Position numbers and translations under genes: made by a program. Below the pieces are notes generated by a model that worked only from the letters and a program-made list of their open reading frames with translations, had not been told where the DNA came from and did not search any database. A stretch of 64,000 bases of DNA, taken from assembly GCA_017643395.1 (NCBI GenBank), contig JAEPNP010000007.1, positions 1 to 64,000 on the forward strand. Reading direction: 5' to 3'. Shown here piece after piece: positions 1 through 9,960 of this stretch. Origin of the DNA: Rhodothermales bacterium (GTDB taxonomy: Bacteria; Bacteroidota; Rhodothermia; Rhodothermales; UBA10348). Positions within the stretch are counted from its first letter, which is position 1. Each line of letters starts with the position of its first letter.

Positions 1-341
1 CCCCGACAACTGGGGCTTCCGGATCTAATGCAGCAACCCGCTCAGAGAGCAATTACACAAAAAGGGTTGCAGTCTCTCACCCGGGAAGGAACCCCTTGCT
101 ATATCTAGTTTCAACTAGACGAGAATCTACCCCGCGGACGGCCCCGTATGTCGAATATGGGGTGCCGATTCCATGTGACCGGCGGGTTGACGCTCCCGAA
201 CGGCCCCGGTTGGCCCATCGCGCCCGGCGCCCCGGCGCTGCGACCCCGCGCCCAGGCGCTGCGACCCCGCGCCCCGGCGCCGCCGGCCGGCCAGAGCCCC
301 GACGCCCCGCCCGCGCCCCGCGCGGCAGCACCAGCTAACCC
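1..341. other. Gene-free GC-rich stretch
   Basis: I see no convincing gene. It holds a short perfect hairpin at 104-119 (TCTAGTT/AACTAGA), a stretch around 151-180 resembling the 6.6-kb repeat cluster (TGTCGAAT, then GGGG, then ATTCCA), and a 21-bp GC-rich tandem repeat from 234. The open frames here have the extreme Pro/Arg/Ala composition of GC-rich non-coding DNA. Confidence 0.6.
234..281. repeat. 21-bp tandem repeat, about 2.3 copies
   Basis: The unit starts GGCGCTGCGACCCCGCGCC. Copies begin at 234 and 255 and a partial one at 276. It lies downstream of the acyltransferase stop. GC-rich simple repeats also sit beside the repeat clusters near 10.2 and 26.4 kb. Confidence 0.75.
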
Positions 342-1667
342 CTACTCCGTGAGCCCTAGTGCACCGAGTTCCGCCGCCACTTCCACCGCAAGCGCGTCCG
401 GATCAGGCACCAGCCCGGCGTCGGTGGCAAGTCCGATACGCGCCTGTCCCCCATAGGTCAGGATGCTGAAGCCCATCGGCACAGATCCGCCGCGCGGCAC
501 CCAGAACATGAGCTCCTTGAGCGTGCGGCCGGCAAGCACCAGCGGCCGCCGAGGCCCGGGCACATTCGTGATGGCGGCCGATGAGGTGCCCGACAGCTTC
601 CAGACCGCCGCGTCCTCCACAAAACCGGGAGCACGCCCCAACGCTTGCAGCAGACCAAACGCCGCTACCGGCTCCATGGAAGTGCGCGCCTCCAGCATGC
701 GTTTGCTGATCTCAGAGATGCGTGCGGCCAAACTCTTGAGGCCTACGGGAAGGGGCAGAATCACCAATCCGAAGCGGTTGCCGAGGCCGAGTTCGTCGTG
801 CCGGTGACGCAGGTTCACCGGGATAATCGCCCGCAGTTCAAAGTTGTCCTTGACCTCCCGGAAGCGCTCCAGGTAACGACGCAGCGCCCCGGCCAGTGCC
901 GCCAGCAGTAGGTCGTTGATGGTGGCGGAGTGCTTTACCGCCGCCCGGCGGAGCTGCTTCAGGTCCATGGGAAGGGTCCAGTCGACCCTTTTTTCGACAC
1001 CCTGATGGCCGCGGAAACGCGTGCGCTTGTCCCGTCCGGTGAACGCGAACTTGGCCAGCGCCAAGGCCAGCCCCGGCAGGTTCTTGAACCAGGCGACGAT
1101 GTCGCGCCATCCGAAACGGTGCTCGGGCACGGGCTCGAGCAACTCGGCCAGTTCGTCCGGCTCCTCATCGCCGGACTTGGGCATGCCGGCTAGCGAGGTA
1201 GTCATGGCAGCCCCCGCATCGTCCGCGAGTGACCGGAGGACATGAATCAACGCCAGCCCGTCGGCAATGGCGTGGTGCAGGCGAGCGACGACGGCGGACC
1301 CTTCGTTGTAGGACTCGATCACCACGAACTGCCAGGGAGGACGATCTTCGGGCAGGCCCTCACTCATTGATTCCCCCACGAGCGACTTCAGGGCCTCTTC
1401 GGTGACAGGCCCGGGGAGCGCGGAAGGCACGACGTGCCGAGAGAAATCGAAGGAGGGGTCCTCCTCCCAGTAGGGGCGGCCGCGAACCGAGGTCACCCGC
1501 AGGCGAAACCGGTCAAACGGCGCGAGGCGCTCACGCAACAGCTCCGTAAAATCCGTGACCGAGAACGGCTGGTCGAATTCCAGGACAGCCACGATGCTCA
1601 TGCGGTTGGTCGCACTGTCCATGCGCCACCACGCGGCATCGACGGGGTCCATCGGATATCGATTCAT
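342..1667 (-). CDS. WS/DGAT-family O-acyltransferase (wax ester/triacylglycerol synthase type)
   Basis: 441 aa, close to the usual family length. The condensing motif HHAIADG is seen at residues 131-137, where the second His is the catalytic base in this family. A C-terminal NVPGP motif, also typical, is present. Family members esterify fatty acyl-CoA with alcohols or diacylglycerol to make neutral lipids; the substrate here cannot be read from sequence. I chose the ATG at 1667 (MNRYPMDPVDAAWW) because the family alignment begins there. The longer frame to 1778 runs into the divergent nagB-type gene. It is transcribed away from that gene with about 96 bp between the two starts. Confidence 0.88.
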   Translation of the reverse strand: MNRYPMDPVDAAWWRMDSATNRMSIVAVLEFDQPFSVTDFTELLRERLAPFDRFRLRVTSVRGRPYWEEDPSFDFSRHVVPSALPGPVTEEALKSLVGESMSEGLPEDRPPWQFVVIESYNEGSAVVARLHHAIADGLALIHVLRSLADDAGAAMTTSLAGMPKSGDEEPDELAELLEPVPEHRFGWRDIVAWFKNLPGLALALAKFAFTGRDKRTRFRGHQGVEKRVDWTLPMDLKQLRRAAVKHSATINDLLLAALAGALRRYLERFREVKDNFELRAIIPVNLRHRHDELGLGNRFGLVILPLPVGLKSLAARISEISKRMLEARTSMEPVAAFGLLQALGRAPGFVEDAAVWKLSGTSSAAITNVPGPRRPLVLAGRTLKELMFWVPRGGSVPMGFSILTYGGQARIGLATDAGLVPDPDALAVEVAAELGALGLTE

Positions 1668-1763
1668 GAACAGTTGGGCGCCCGGCAGGACGGAAGCACG
1701 GATCAACGGGAGCCGCCGTATACTCGCTGCTCGCCCGGAATATCCACGTCCCCTGAAAGAGCC

Positions 1764-3650
1764 ATGGCGGTATCCCATCCGTCAACCGCAGGTGCCGACG
1801 GAACGCAGAAGGAGCGGGTCCCGGTACTGATTTTCGACGAGCCGGCACAGCTCAGTTTCCAGGTCGCAAGGCGCATCGCCACGCTGATTGAGGAGCGCAA
1901 CGCGGTGGGCGATTCGCTCGTGCTCGGCCTGCCCACGGGCTCCACGCCCATCGGCGTTTATGGGCATCTGGTTCGCATGCACCGGGAGGAGGGGCTGGAC
2001 TTCAGCCGGGTAGTGACGTTCAACCTGGACGAGTACTACCCCATGCAGCCGGACAGCCTGCAGAGCTACCACCGATTCATGCGGGAGAACTTCTTCGATC
2101 ACGTCAACATCCCCGAGGAGAGCATCCACATTCCCAAGGGCGATGTGGGGCGCGAAGAGCTTGAGGAGTACTGCCAGTCGTACGAGTTCGCGATCCAGAA
2201 GGCGGGCGGAATCGATCTCATTCTGCTCGGGATCGGGCGGAGTGGGCACGTAGGCTTCAATGAGCCGGGCTCTGGCGTGAAAACCCGCACCCGTCCCATC
2301 GTCCTGGACGAAATCACGCGCAAGGACGCCGCCAGTGACTTCTTTGGGGACGACAACGTGCCGCGCGAGGCGATTACGATGGGGGTCGGCACCATCCTCG
2401 ACGCGCGCGAGGTGATCCTGATCGCGACCGGGGAGCACAAGGCGCCGATCGTGCGCAGGGCGGTGGAGGAGGAGCCGAGTCGGGAGGTCACGGCAACGTT
2501 TCTCCAGCACCACAGGGACTGCACGTTTTACCTGGACCGTGCGGCGGCCAGCGAGTTGACTCGCGAGAAGACGCCGTGGCTGGTGAAGTCCGTGACCTGG
2601 ACCGACCACATGGCCAAGCGCGCCGTGATCTGGCTGTCGGAGGTAGTGGGCCGAGCCATTCTTCGGCTGGAGGAATCAGACTTCCACAGGCAGCACTTGC
2701 ACGACCTCGTATCCAATTGGCCGGACACTGACTCGCTCTGCAGGAAGGTGTTTGAGGACTTGCGACAACGTGTGAGATACCTGGAGCAACTGCCTGCGGG
2801 AGAACGCATTATCGTGTTCAGTCCGCATCCTGATGACGATGTTATTTCGATGGGCGGCATGCTGGACAAGCTGGCGCGCAACGAGAATGATCTGACGGTC
2901 GCCTACATGACCAATGGGTCGGTTGCAGTGTTTGACGCAGACGTGCGGCGGTATCTGCATTTCCTGGAGCTCAGTCTTCCGGTGATGGGAGACGAGACCC
3001 TTCAGGCCCGGGTCGAGGCAATTCGCGATGCGCTGGCGGCCAAGGGTCCGGGCGAAATCGACACTGCCGAGGTACAGCGCATCAAGGCGTACATCCGGTA
3101 CGCCGAGGCGGTGTCTGCCATCGAGGTGATGCGTCTGGGTAAGGAGCACGCCCGCTTCCTTGACATGCCGTTTTACCAGACCGGCATGGTCCGAAAAAAT
3201 CCCATCGGACCGCAGGATGTGGAGATCGTGCTCGGGTTGATGAATGAGCTCAAGCCGGCGCACATCTTTGTGGCGGGGGACCTTTCGGATCCGCACGGCA
3301 CGCACAGGATGTGCTACGCCGCCATTGCGGCGGCCGTCGATGCGTACCGGGGGCAGCACGGATTCGGGCCGCTGGTCTGGCTATACCGCGGAGCCTGGCA
3401 GGAGTGGGAGATCGACCGGGCCGAGGTGTTTGTCCCGCTCACCAAATCGGAACTGAATCGCAAGATCGAGGCGATTTTCAAACACGAGAGCCAGAAGGAT
3501 CGCGCCATGTTTCCGGGCGCGTACGATGCGCGGGAGTTCTGGGAGCGCGCGCGGGACCGCAATACTCGCACTGCAGAGGCCCTGAATAATCTCGGGTTGC
3601 CGGAGTTCTACGCGGCGGAGGCGTACGTCACGGCGGAACGGCTCATCTGA
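1764..3650 (+). CDS. nagB: Glucosamine-6-phosphate deaminase fused to a PIG-L/LmbE-type deacetylase domain
   Basis: 628 aa. The N-terminal half is NagB: GLPTGSTP (56-63), FNLDEYY (86-92) and the LGIGRSGHVGFNEPG segment (155-169). NagB converts glucosamine-6-P to fructose-6-P and ammonia. The C-terminal half carries the LmbE metal site SPHPDDD near residue 352 and a later DPHGTH motif, as in PIG-L deacetylases. This two-domain form is known from Bacteroidota and is about twice the length of a single NagB. The C-terminal substrate is unknown; an N-acetyl sugar is plausible. ATG 1764 was preferred over in-frame starts upstream because those lie inside the divergent acyltransferase gene. Confidence 0.92.
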   Translation: MAVSHPSTAGADGTQKERVPVLIFDEPAQLSFQVARRIATLIEERNAVGDSLVLGLPTGSTPIGVYGHLVRMHREEGLDFSRVVTFNLDEYYPMQPDSLQSYHRFMRENFFDHVNIPEESIHIPKGDVGREELEEYCQSYEFAIQKAGGIDLILLGIGRSGHVGFNEPGSGVKTRTRPIVLDEITRKDAASDFFGDDNVPREAITMGVGTILDAREVILIATGEHKAPIVRRAVEEEPSREVTATFLQHHRDCTFYLDRAAASELTREKTPWLVKSVTWTDHMAKRAVIWLSEVVGRAILRLEESDFHRQHLHDLVSNWPDTDSLCRKVFEDLRQRVRYLEQLPAGERIIVFSPHPDDDVISMGGMLDKLARNENDLTVAYMTNGSVAVFDADVRRYLHFLELSLPVMGDETLQARVEAIRDALAAKGPGEIDTAEVQRIKAYIRYAEAVSAIEVMRLGKEHARFLDMPFYQTGMVRKNPIGPQDVEIVLGLMNELKPAHIFVAGDLSDPHGTHRMCYAAIAAAVDAYRGQHGFGPLVWLYRGAWQEWEIDRAEVFVPLTKSELNRKIEAIFKHESQKDRAMFPGAYDAREFWERARDRNTRTAEALNNLGLPEFYAAEAYVTAERLI

Positions 3651-3699
3651 GCGATGGGGGGCTCGGGCACCCGGCGGTCATGCCGACCGCCGACTCAGC

Positions 3700-4716
3700 T
3701 CAGGCCTTGAATACCGCTCGAGCCGCCAGTAGCGCGTCATGGATGTCACGATCTCCCACATCCCGATGGGTCGTCGCGCGGATCCGGGTCGGGCTGAAAG
3801 GCACCATCAGCACGTCGTGCGCTTTCAGTTTTTCGAGCGCATCGAACGCATCAGCCACATCGAACATGACGATGTTCGTGTCGACATCGTCCCGGTCAAT
3901 GGTGACGCCGGGCAGTCCCTGAAGTCCTGCTGCCAGCGCTTTGGCCCGGCGGTGGTCTTCGGCCAGGTCCGTGCGATGCTTTTCGACGGCATAGAGTCCC
4001 GCCGCTGCGATCACGCCAACCTGCCGCATGCCGCCACCGAACACTTTTCGCCAGCGATGGGCCTTCTCGATCAGTTCGGCAGGTCCGGCAATCAAGGAGC
4101 CGATGGGCGCCCCGAGGCCCTTTGAAAGGCAGACGCTGACGGTGTCAAATGGCGCGGCGAGCGAGCGTTCCGTCGTGCCGAGTGCTGCTGCAGCATTCCA
4201 GAGGCGGGCACCGTCCAGATGGAGCGACAAACCCCGTTCCCGAGCGGCGGCAGCGACTTCGAGGACGGTCGCTTGGGGCAGAACACAGCCGCCCGCCTTG
4301 TTCGCGGTGTTCTCGAGACAGACAAGCCGGGACTGAGGCTCCCAGTAGTAGCCGTGCCGGATGGCCTCCCGGACCTGGCCAGCCGTGAGCATACCCCGAT
4401 GCCCCTGCACGGGTCGAAGCTGCACACCGGAGAGCGCTCCTGCGGCGCCGGACTCGTAGTGAACGATGTGCGCATCGGCCTCACAAATCACCTCGTCGCC
4501 GGGTGCCGTGTGCACACGCAGGGCGAGTTGATTGGCCATCGACCCGGAGGGCACGAACAGGGCCGCCTCCTTGCCGAGCAACTCAGCAATTCGCTCCTGG
4601 AGTCGCACAACCGTCGGATCCTCGCCGAATACATCGTCCCCGACTTCGGCATCGGCCATCGCCTGCCGCATGGCAGGGCTTGGCCGGGTGACGGTATCGC
4701 TTCTGAGGTCAATCAC
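3700..4716 (-). CDS. ltaE: Low-specificity L-threonine aldolase
   Basis: 338 aa PLP enzyme of fold type I. It starts with the family signature [12 protein letters not shown], has [10 protein letters not shown] near residue 26, the [11 protein letters not shown] segment (about 165-175) and the PLP lysine K199 in [14 protein letters not shown]. It cleaves threonine or allo-threonine to glycine and acetaldehyde. The start is GTG. It lies 28 bp downstream of greA on the same strand and is probably co-transcribed with it. Confidence 0.92.
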   Translation of the reverse strand: MIDLRSDTVTRPSPAMRQAMADAEVGDDVFGEDPTVVRLQERIAELLGKEAALFVPSGSMANQLALRVHTAPGDEVICEADAHIVHYESGAAGALSGVQLRPVQGHRGMLTAGQVREAIRHGYYWEPQSRLVCLENTANKAGGCVLPQATVLEVAAAARERGLSLHLDGARLWNAAAALGTTERSLAAPFDTVSVCLSKGLGAPIGSLIAGPAELIEKAHRWRKVFGGGMRQVGVIAAAGLYAVEKHRTDLAEDHRRAKALAAGLQGLPGVTIDRDDVDTNIVMFDVADAFDALEKLKAHDVLMVPFSPTRIRATTHRDVGDRDIHDALLAARAVFKA

Positions 4717-4744
4717 CGGACCGCCGAGGCGGGCGGGAGCTCTG

Positions 4745-5221
4745 TCAGGCGCGCGAGATCCCGGTGATCTCCATTTCTACCTTGCCGGCGGGCACCTTGA
4801 TAGCCACGACATCGCCCACTTCCTTGCCGAGCAGGCCCTTTCCGATGGGGCTCGTGACCGAGATGCGACCCTTGGTGATGTCAGCTTCTGCCGCGGAGAC
4901 CAGCGTGTAGGTCTGCTCCATGCCGTTGGCCTTGTTCTTGACCGTGACGTTGGAGAGGATGAATGCCTTGGAGGTATCCATCTTGCCTTCGTCCACGATG
5001 CGTGCGTTGGAGATGGTGGTCTCCATCTTGGCGATTTTTGCCTCGAGAAGTCCCTGAGCCTCCTTGGCCGCATCGTATTCCGCATTCTCAGACAGATCGC
5101 CTTTTTCCCGCGCTTCGGCGATAGCCTGCGAGATGCGCGGGCGTTCCTTGGTCTTCATCCAGCGGAGCTCGTCTTTGAGCTTCTGCAAACCGTCGGGCGT
5201 AAGGTAGACCGGCTTATCCAT
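4745..5221 (-). CDS. greA: Transcription elongation factor GreA
   Basis: 158 aa, the normal GreA length. The N-terminal coiled coil ([14 protein letters not shown]..., with [25 protein letters not shown]) has the acidic tip used to stimulate transcript cleavage in the RNA polymerase secondary channel. The C-terminal FKBP-like part ends [24 protein letters not shown] 5221 was chosen because homologues start just before YLTPDG; an in-frame TTG at 5287 would add 22 residues of low-quality sequence. Confidence 0.95.
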   Translation of the reverse strand: MDKPVYLTPDGLQKLKDELRWMKTKERPRISQAIAEAREKGDLSENAEYDAAKEAQGLLEAKIAKMETTISNARIVDEGKMDTSKAFILSNVTVKNKANGMEQTYTLVSAAEADITKGRISVTSPIGKGLLGKEVGDVVAIKVPAGKVEMEITGISRA

Positions 5222-5427
5222 TGGAACCGTCGAGGAAGATTGAGACTGAGCCCCGATGCCAGCAGGAGCTCGAATGAGGATGGCCAATTACAAGAAAACG
5301 CCACGGCCCTGCGGAGCCCTGGCGAAATTGATGCCCTCAAACGCGATCTCGGCTGCGAAAGATCCGACTATCGGAACTGCGATCGGCAGGTCGGTTTAAG
5401 CAGTACACCCAGAGGTCAGTGAGACAT

Positions 5428-5763
5428 ATGAGTATCGACAAGTTCATGACGGGCGTGGTCGCGTTTGCCGGCGGTGTGGTTGCCGGGATCCTGCTCGCTC
5501 CACAGTCCGGCGCCGAAACCCGGGAGCGGCTGTCAGACGAGGCGCGCTCCCGCCTCAGCAGAATCGACGGCCAATTGGACGGGCTTGAGAAGCGACTGGC
5601 CGAGGTAAGCGCGCACCTGCGCGAAGCCAGCCATGACCTCGGGGAGCGAGTCAAGCACTCGACGGTGGATCAGGTTTTGCCCGATGTGCCGGAGGACCCG
5701 GAAGCGTTCGAGGTGGACCGGGACGAGGTTGCGTCTGACCTGAGGCACATGCCCCGGAAGTAG
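5428..5763 (+). CDS. YtxH-domain small membrane-associated protein
   Basis: 111 aa. One N-terminal hydrophobic segment (about residues 6-22, GVVAFAGGVVAGILLAP) is followed by QSGAETRERLSDEA, the YtxH signature, and then a charged, probably coiled-coil tail. YtxH proteins are general-stress or envelope proteins of unknown mechanism. A possible SD AGAGGT lies 11 bp before ATG 5428. A GTG three codons earlier is also possible. Confidence 0.75.
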   Translation: MSIDKFMTGVVAFAGGVVAGILLAPQSGAETRERLSDEARSRLSRIDGQLDGLEKRLAEVSAHLREASHDLGERVKHSTVDQVLPDVPEDPEAFEVDRDEVASDLRHMPRK

Positions 5764-6001
5764 TTCGGGCGATGGGGTCTTGGGCAGTTTGGAAGGCCCG
5801 GGTGTGCTGGGCGACGGGGTCTTGGTCCGGCTTGCAGCGAGGCGGCCGTTAGCGGCTTGGTCGGGGCTTGCAAGGCGCGGGGGCCGTCAGGGCAGACCGG
5901 CTAGTCCCAGGCATGCAAAGGCCCGGGGGCGATCGCGGAATCCTCGTCGCAACAACTACGTATTACAACTGCAATCCAATAAGTCTACAAGACATTTACA
6001 T

Positions 6002-6511
6002 ATGCCGTACCCCGAGCAGTTGGTCAGTCCCATGCGAGCCGAACTCACGCGTCTTGGCGTGGAAGAGCTCACGAATGCCGAGGAAGTAGATGACTTCTTC
6101 TCCGAGGCAGCCTCCGGCACGTCGGTTCTGGTTATCAATTCAGTGTGTGGCTGTGCGGCGGCGAACGCCCGCCCGGCCGTTGCCATGGTTCGCCAGCTCC
6201 CGGTGCAGCCCAATCGCTGGGGCACCGTTTTCGCCGGTCAGGATCTGGAGGCGACTGCCCAGGCCCGGATGCATCTGATGGGCGTGCCTCCGTCATCGCC
6301 GTTTATGGCCCTTTTCAAGGACGGCGATCCCGTGTTCGTGCTGGAGCGCCGCCACATTGAGGGTCGGAGCGCGCCGGCGATCGCCACGGATCTCGCCAAG
6401 GCTATCCAGAAATACGCGGGCGATGGGGCCGAGGCTTCCGGCGTGGAGACCCCCGAGGTCGAGCAAAAAGCTCCCGAAGGACTTCCGTCCACGTTCCGCT
6501 CGATTTTGTAG
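6002..6511 (+). CDS. BrxA/BrxB-family bacilliredoxin (YphP/YqiW)
   Basis: 169 aa. The CGC active site is at residues 49-51 in SVCGCAAANARP, diagnostic for this family. The family removes bacillithiol from S-bacillithiolated proteins. The core domain ends near residue 145; the remaining acidic tail is an extension compared with Bacillus proteins. ATG 6002 matches the family start (MPYPEQLVSPMRAEL). The open frame upstream back to 5780 is GC-rich and not protein-like. Confidence 0.92.
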   Translation: MPYPEQLVSPMRAELTRLGVEELTNAEEVDDFFSEAASGTSVLVINSVCGCAAANARPAVAMVRQLPVQPNRWGTVFAGQDLEATAQARMHLMGVPPSSPFMALFKDGDPVFVLERRHIEGRSAPAIATDLAKAIQKYAGDGAEASGVETPEVEQKAPEGLPSTFRSIL

Positions 6512-6829
6512 GGCGGTTTTGGGGCGTTGCGGACCGCGCTGGGCGTGTCGCTCTCGGTGCCGCAGGCGGAGGAGTGGCTTATGAGGCCCGCCCACGAGGC
6601 CGCAGAGTGGACTAGCGGGGGCTGATTCCACGTTTGACCGCTCGCTGGGGGGGCACGTGTCGAATCCGGGGCCCTATTCCACCTTGCAGTCCTGATGATG
6701 GCACCCGACGTGTAATCGCGCCCCCGAATTCCATTTGGGGGCCGCCGACCACCGAGGAAGCGCGATCAAGACGGGGCATTAAGCGGGGAACCGGCGCGCC
6801 GATACCCAAGGTGAAACGCCATCGCCCCC
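6512..6829. repeat. Gene-free region with three 51/52-bp-spaced repeat units
   Basis: The motif ATTCCA recurs at 6625, 6676 and 6728, spacings of 51 and 52 bp, each copy in a GC-rich context. The last copy lies inside a hairpin, CCCCC-GAATTCCATTT-GGGGG. No believable gene is seen. The spacing equals that of the clusters near 10.0 and 26.5 kb. Confidence 0.6.
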
Positions 6830-7081
6830 ATGCTAGCCCTAACCACGCAGGAAAAGTCGATTTATCCGGAGCCGACGCTCTCCGAGATGATGAATCTCGC
6901 CGTGGAGTTCGGCATCCTTGCTCGTGTGCGCAGGCTGAACGGTCGGGTGCGCATGGAAGTGCTGAACGAGCACTACGATGTCACGGAGGAAGAAGCGGGC
7001 ACCCTGGTCAAGGGACTGCTGCTTGGCTACTTCTACAACCAGAAGCGGGACGATCTCAGCCTCGCGCGCTGGGAGAAATAG
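6830..7081 (+). CDS. Small uncharacterised protein
   Basis: 83 aa, no recognised family. It is mainly helical and charged, with no signal peptide or membrane segment, and ends DLSLARWEK. Its amino-acid composition is protein-like and contrasts with the repeat region upstream. No clear neighbour association; it precedes the thiolase operon by about 210 bp. The true start could also be a few codons downstream. Confidence 0.5.
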   Translation: MLALTTQEKSIYPEPTLSEMMNLAVEFGILARVRRLNGRVRMEVLNEHYDVTEEEAGTLVKGLLLGYFYNQKRDDLSLARWEK

Positions 7082-7295
7082 GCACCCCAGCCAGGTAGCC
7101 GCTCCACTTCGACGGACCCCGTACCCAAGGCGCCCCGTCCGGCCCTGCGGAATCTCGCTTCGCTCCGCACGTCCAGCCGCGGACCCCATCGCCCGGAACC
7201 GCTTCCATCTTGGCCGGGAATCCACGCCACGCCGCTGAACCCGCCGCGCGCAGGCTCCGTTTAGGCCGGGTCATTTGAAACCCAGTCTGACAACC

Positions 7296-8486
7296 ATGCG
7301 GGATGTATTCGTGGTGGGTGCGGTGCGCACCCCGATTGGCCGTTTCGGCGGCGCGCTCAAGGACCATTCGCCGGTAGATCTGGCTGCGCATGTGATGCGC
7401 GGGCTGCTGGATCGCACATGCGTCGACGGTGGTGCGCTCGACATCTACTTGTCCGGCAACATCCTGCGGGCAGGGCACGGACAGCTGATTCCGCGACAGG
7501 CCGCGCTCAAAGCCGGCATCCCCGACTCCGTCGACGGCGTCGCGCTCGATATGGTTTGCTCCTCCGGCATGATGTCGGTGATGCAGGCCGCCACAATGAT
7601 CAAGGCCGGGGAGGCCGATCTGGTTATGGCAGGCGGCACCGAGTCGATGTCCGGAACTGGCTTCTACCTGAGCTCCCGTGCTCGATGGGGCTACAAATTC
7701 CTCATGGGCAACCCGGAGGGCCTGACCGACATCCTGCTGCACGACGGTCTGACCGACCCGATGTCTGGCGAGGCCATGGGCAGCCAGGCCGAACGCCTGG
7801 CCGGCGAAAAAGGCGTCACCCGCGACCAGGTCGACGCGATGGCTGCCGCCTCCCACCAGCGCGCCGCCAAGGCATGGGAGAACGGACACTTTGCCGATGA
7901 GGTGCTGCCTATTGAATACCGCGAACGCCGCAAAACGGTCACGCTCGAGCAGGACGAGGGCATTCGTGCCGACACCACCGCGGAATCCCTCGGCGGACTG
8001 CGTCCCGCGTTCGACAAGGAGGGCGTTCTCACGGCCGGCAATGCCAGCCAGATTTCGGACGGCGCCGCGACGCTACTGCTGGCCAGCGCAGACGCGGTGA
8101 AGGCGCACGGCCTGAAGCCGATCGCCCGATACAAGGCCGGCGCGTGGGCCGCGGGCGAACCCTGGCGATTCCCAGAAGCACCGATCCCCGCCGTCAAGCG
8201 CCTGCTCGACAAAGCCGGAGAGTCCATCGCCGACTACGACCTGTTCGAGAACAACGAGGCGTTCTCACTCAACAACGTGCTGTTCTGTGACCAACTCGGC
8301 GTGAAGCACGACCAGCTGAATGTGCACGGCGGCGCGGTTGCCCTCGGCCACCCCATCGGCTGCTCGGGAGCACGCATTCTGGTGACGCTGATCCACGCGC
8401 TCCGCTCGCATGACAAACAGCAGGGCCTCGCGGCCATCTGTCACGGCACCGGCGGCGGAACGGCGGTCACGCTAGAGCGGGCCTGA
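7296..8486 (+). CDS. Thiolase (acetyl-CoA C-acetyltransferase family)
   Basis: 396 aa, standard thiolase length. The acylated nucleophile is C88 in LDMVCSSGMMSV. Also seen are NNEAF, GGAVALGHPIGCSGAR with the catalytic His, and the C-terminal CHGTGGG with the second Cys. It either condenses two acetyl-CoA or performs the last step of beta-oxidation; direction cannot be told. ATG 7296 starts the canonical DVFVVGAVRTPIG. It is the first gene of an operon with crcB (gap 1 bp) and an acyl-CoA reductase. Confidence 0.93.
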   Translation: MRDVFVVGAVRTPIGRFGGALKDHSPVDLAAHVMRGLLDRTCVDGGALDIYLSGNILRAGHGQLIPRQAALKAGIPDSVDGVALDMVCSSGMMSVMQAATMIKAGEADLVMAGGTESMSGTGFYLSSRARWGYKFLMGNPEGLTDILLHDGLTDPMSGEAMGSQAERLAGEKGVTRDQVDAMAAASHQRAAKAWENGHFADEVLPIEYRERRKTVTLEQDEGIRADTTAESLGGLRPAFDKEGVLTAGNASQISDGAATLLLASADAVKAHGLKPIARYKAGAWAAGEPWRFPEAPIPAVKRLLDKAGESIADYDLFENNEAFSLNNVLFCDQLGVKHDQLNVHGGAVALGHPIGCSGARILVTLIHALRSHDKQQGLAAICHGTGGGTAVTLERA

Positions 8487-8487
8487 G

Positions 8488-8862
8488 GTGGCGAACATCC
8501 TCTGGGTCGCCTCCGGAGGCGCCATCGGGGCGGTCTTGCGGTATGTGACGGTCATGGGCGTGCACCGATTCGCGGGAACGGCCTTCCCGCTTGGCACGCT
8601 GGTAGCCAATGTCGCAGGGTCGCTGGTGATCGGGATCTTGTGGGCGATGGCGGAGAAAACGCCGCTCACACCTGCGGCCGCGTCGTTCCTGTTCATCGGG
8701 CTTTTGGGGTCTTTCACCACGTTCGCGACCTTTTCGATCGAGACCCTGGACCTGTTTCGGGACGGTCGCATGGGCCTCGCGGCCGCCAACATGCTTGCCT
8801 CAAACGTGCTCTGCCTCCTGGCGGCCTACGGGGGCCTGCGCCTCGGACACACGTGGGCATGA
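8488..8862 (+). CDS. crcB: Fluoride exporter FluC/CrcB
   Basis: 124 aa with four hydrophobic segments. Family signatures: GGAIGAVLRY (10-19), GTLVANVAG with N41, and GLLGSFTTFATFSIE (71-85) with the phenylalanines that line the fluoride pore. Dual-topology dimeric channel in the inner membrane. GTG start one base after the thiolase stop; its own stop overlaps the next gene (ATGA at 8859-8862). I see no fluoride riboswitch, as expected for an internal operon gene. Confidence 0.95.
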   Translation: MANILWVASGGAIGAVLRYVTVMGVHRFAGTAFPLGTLVANVAGSLVIGILWAMAEKTPLTPAAASFLFIGLLGSFTTFATFSIETLDLFRDGRMGLAAANMLASNVLCLLAAYGGLRLGHTWA

Positions 8863-9881
8863 CGGACGTGCGCAAGGCCATCGTCGAGGCTGCCTCCCGT
8901 TGGCGCCATGAGGAACATCCCGCGCGCGTCGAGGCGTGTGCCCGCACGCTGGAGGCGGACAATCGATTCACCGCCGAAGCCCTTGCATTCGCGGTGAATC
9001 AGCAGATGGAGCTCATCGACCGGGAATCCCTGGACGGCTGGCTGGGCGATGGGGTCTCCGCGCCCCTAGACGTCGGCGTCATCGAGGCAGGCAACGTGCC
9101 ACTCGCCGGTCTTCAGGACTATCTGGCTGTGGTCGGCCTGGGGCACCGGTTCATCGGGTCTGTATCGAGCCGATCCCCGTGGCTGCTGCCAGCGTTCGCC
9201 GAGGAAGCGGCGGCTTTCGGGGGACCGGAGGCGCAGTTTGTGGATCACGACGGGTTGCCTGAGGTCGTGGATGCGCTGATCGCGTCGGGGACTGATGAAA
9301 CGATCGAACATCTGACCATGGTGACCGACGAACTCGGCGTTCCAGCCCTGTTGCGCGGAAATCGCTATTCCGTGGCGGTGGTTGACGGTCGGGAGTCAGA
9401 GGACGAACGCCTGGGGCTGGCAGAGGACGTCTTGCTGCACGAAGGGCTCGGCTGCCGCAACGTTGCGATCGTGTTCGGCGCGGGCGACATCGATGCCGAC
9501 CCCTACTTCGAGGCGCTGTCCGTTTTTCGCGGCACGTTTCCAGCGCACGCGCGCACCTCTGGCTCGCTGAAAATGCAGCAGGCGTTCCTGGACGCCGTGA
9601 ATGCACCGCATGCGTACGGGGAAGGGCTGGTTTACCTGGTTTCGCGCGGGGATGCGGAGCCCCAGGTGCCCGGGCACTTGCGTTGGGTGCCGGTGGACGA
9701 TGTGGCCGGGGCCGAATTGTGGATTCGGGATCACGAGGAGTCGCTGCAGGTGGTCAGCGCGCGGAGTGGCTTGGATCTGCGGGTTCCGGCTGAGCGGGTC
9801 GCGCTCGGAGAGGCGCAGCGGCCGACCCTGGATTGGCACGCGGACGGCCGCGATACGGTTGCCTGGCTGCGGGCGCTGTAG
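8859..9881 (+). CDS. LuxC-like acyl-CoA reductase
   Basis: 340 aa. It resembles the short LuxC-type acyl-CoA reductases of Bacteroidota, notably in LAEDVLLHEGLGCRNVAIVFG, with a conserved Cys near residue 199. Such enzymes reduce acyl-CoA to aldehyde with NADPH. Together with the thiolase upstream and the WS/DGAT-type acyltransferase at 0.3-1.7 kb it could feed a wax-ester or long-chain lipid route; that link is inference. The start overlaps the crcB stop by four bases. Confidence 0.75.
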   Translation: MTDVRKAIVEAASRWRHEEHPARVEACARTLEADNRFTAEALAFAVNQQMELIDRESLDGWLGDGVSAPLDVGVIEAGNVPLAGLQDYLAVVGLGHRFIGSVSSRSPWLLPAFAEEAAAFGGPEAQFVDHDGLPEVVDALIASGTDETIEHLTMVTDELGVPALLRGNRYSVAVVDGRESEDERLGLAEDVLLHEGLGCRNVAIVFGAGDIDADPYFEALSVFRGTFPAHARTSGSLKMQQAFLDAVNAPHAYGEGLVYLVSRGDAEPQVPGHLRWVPVDDVAGAELWIRDHEESLQVVSARSGLDLRVPAERVALGEAQRPTLDWHADGRDTVAWLRAL

Positions 9882-9960
9882 GTCGGAAACGGCGAGGTCT
9901 GGTCTGGGATCTCGCGGACGCTACTAGTGCTCTCACACCCTGCTCGGGGTCCGGGCGGGC

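Noticed and set aside
1782-2609. 275-codon open frame antisense to nagB
   Set aside because: The NagB motifs on the plus strand are unambiguous.
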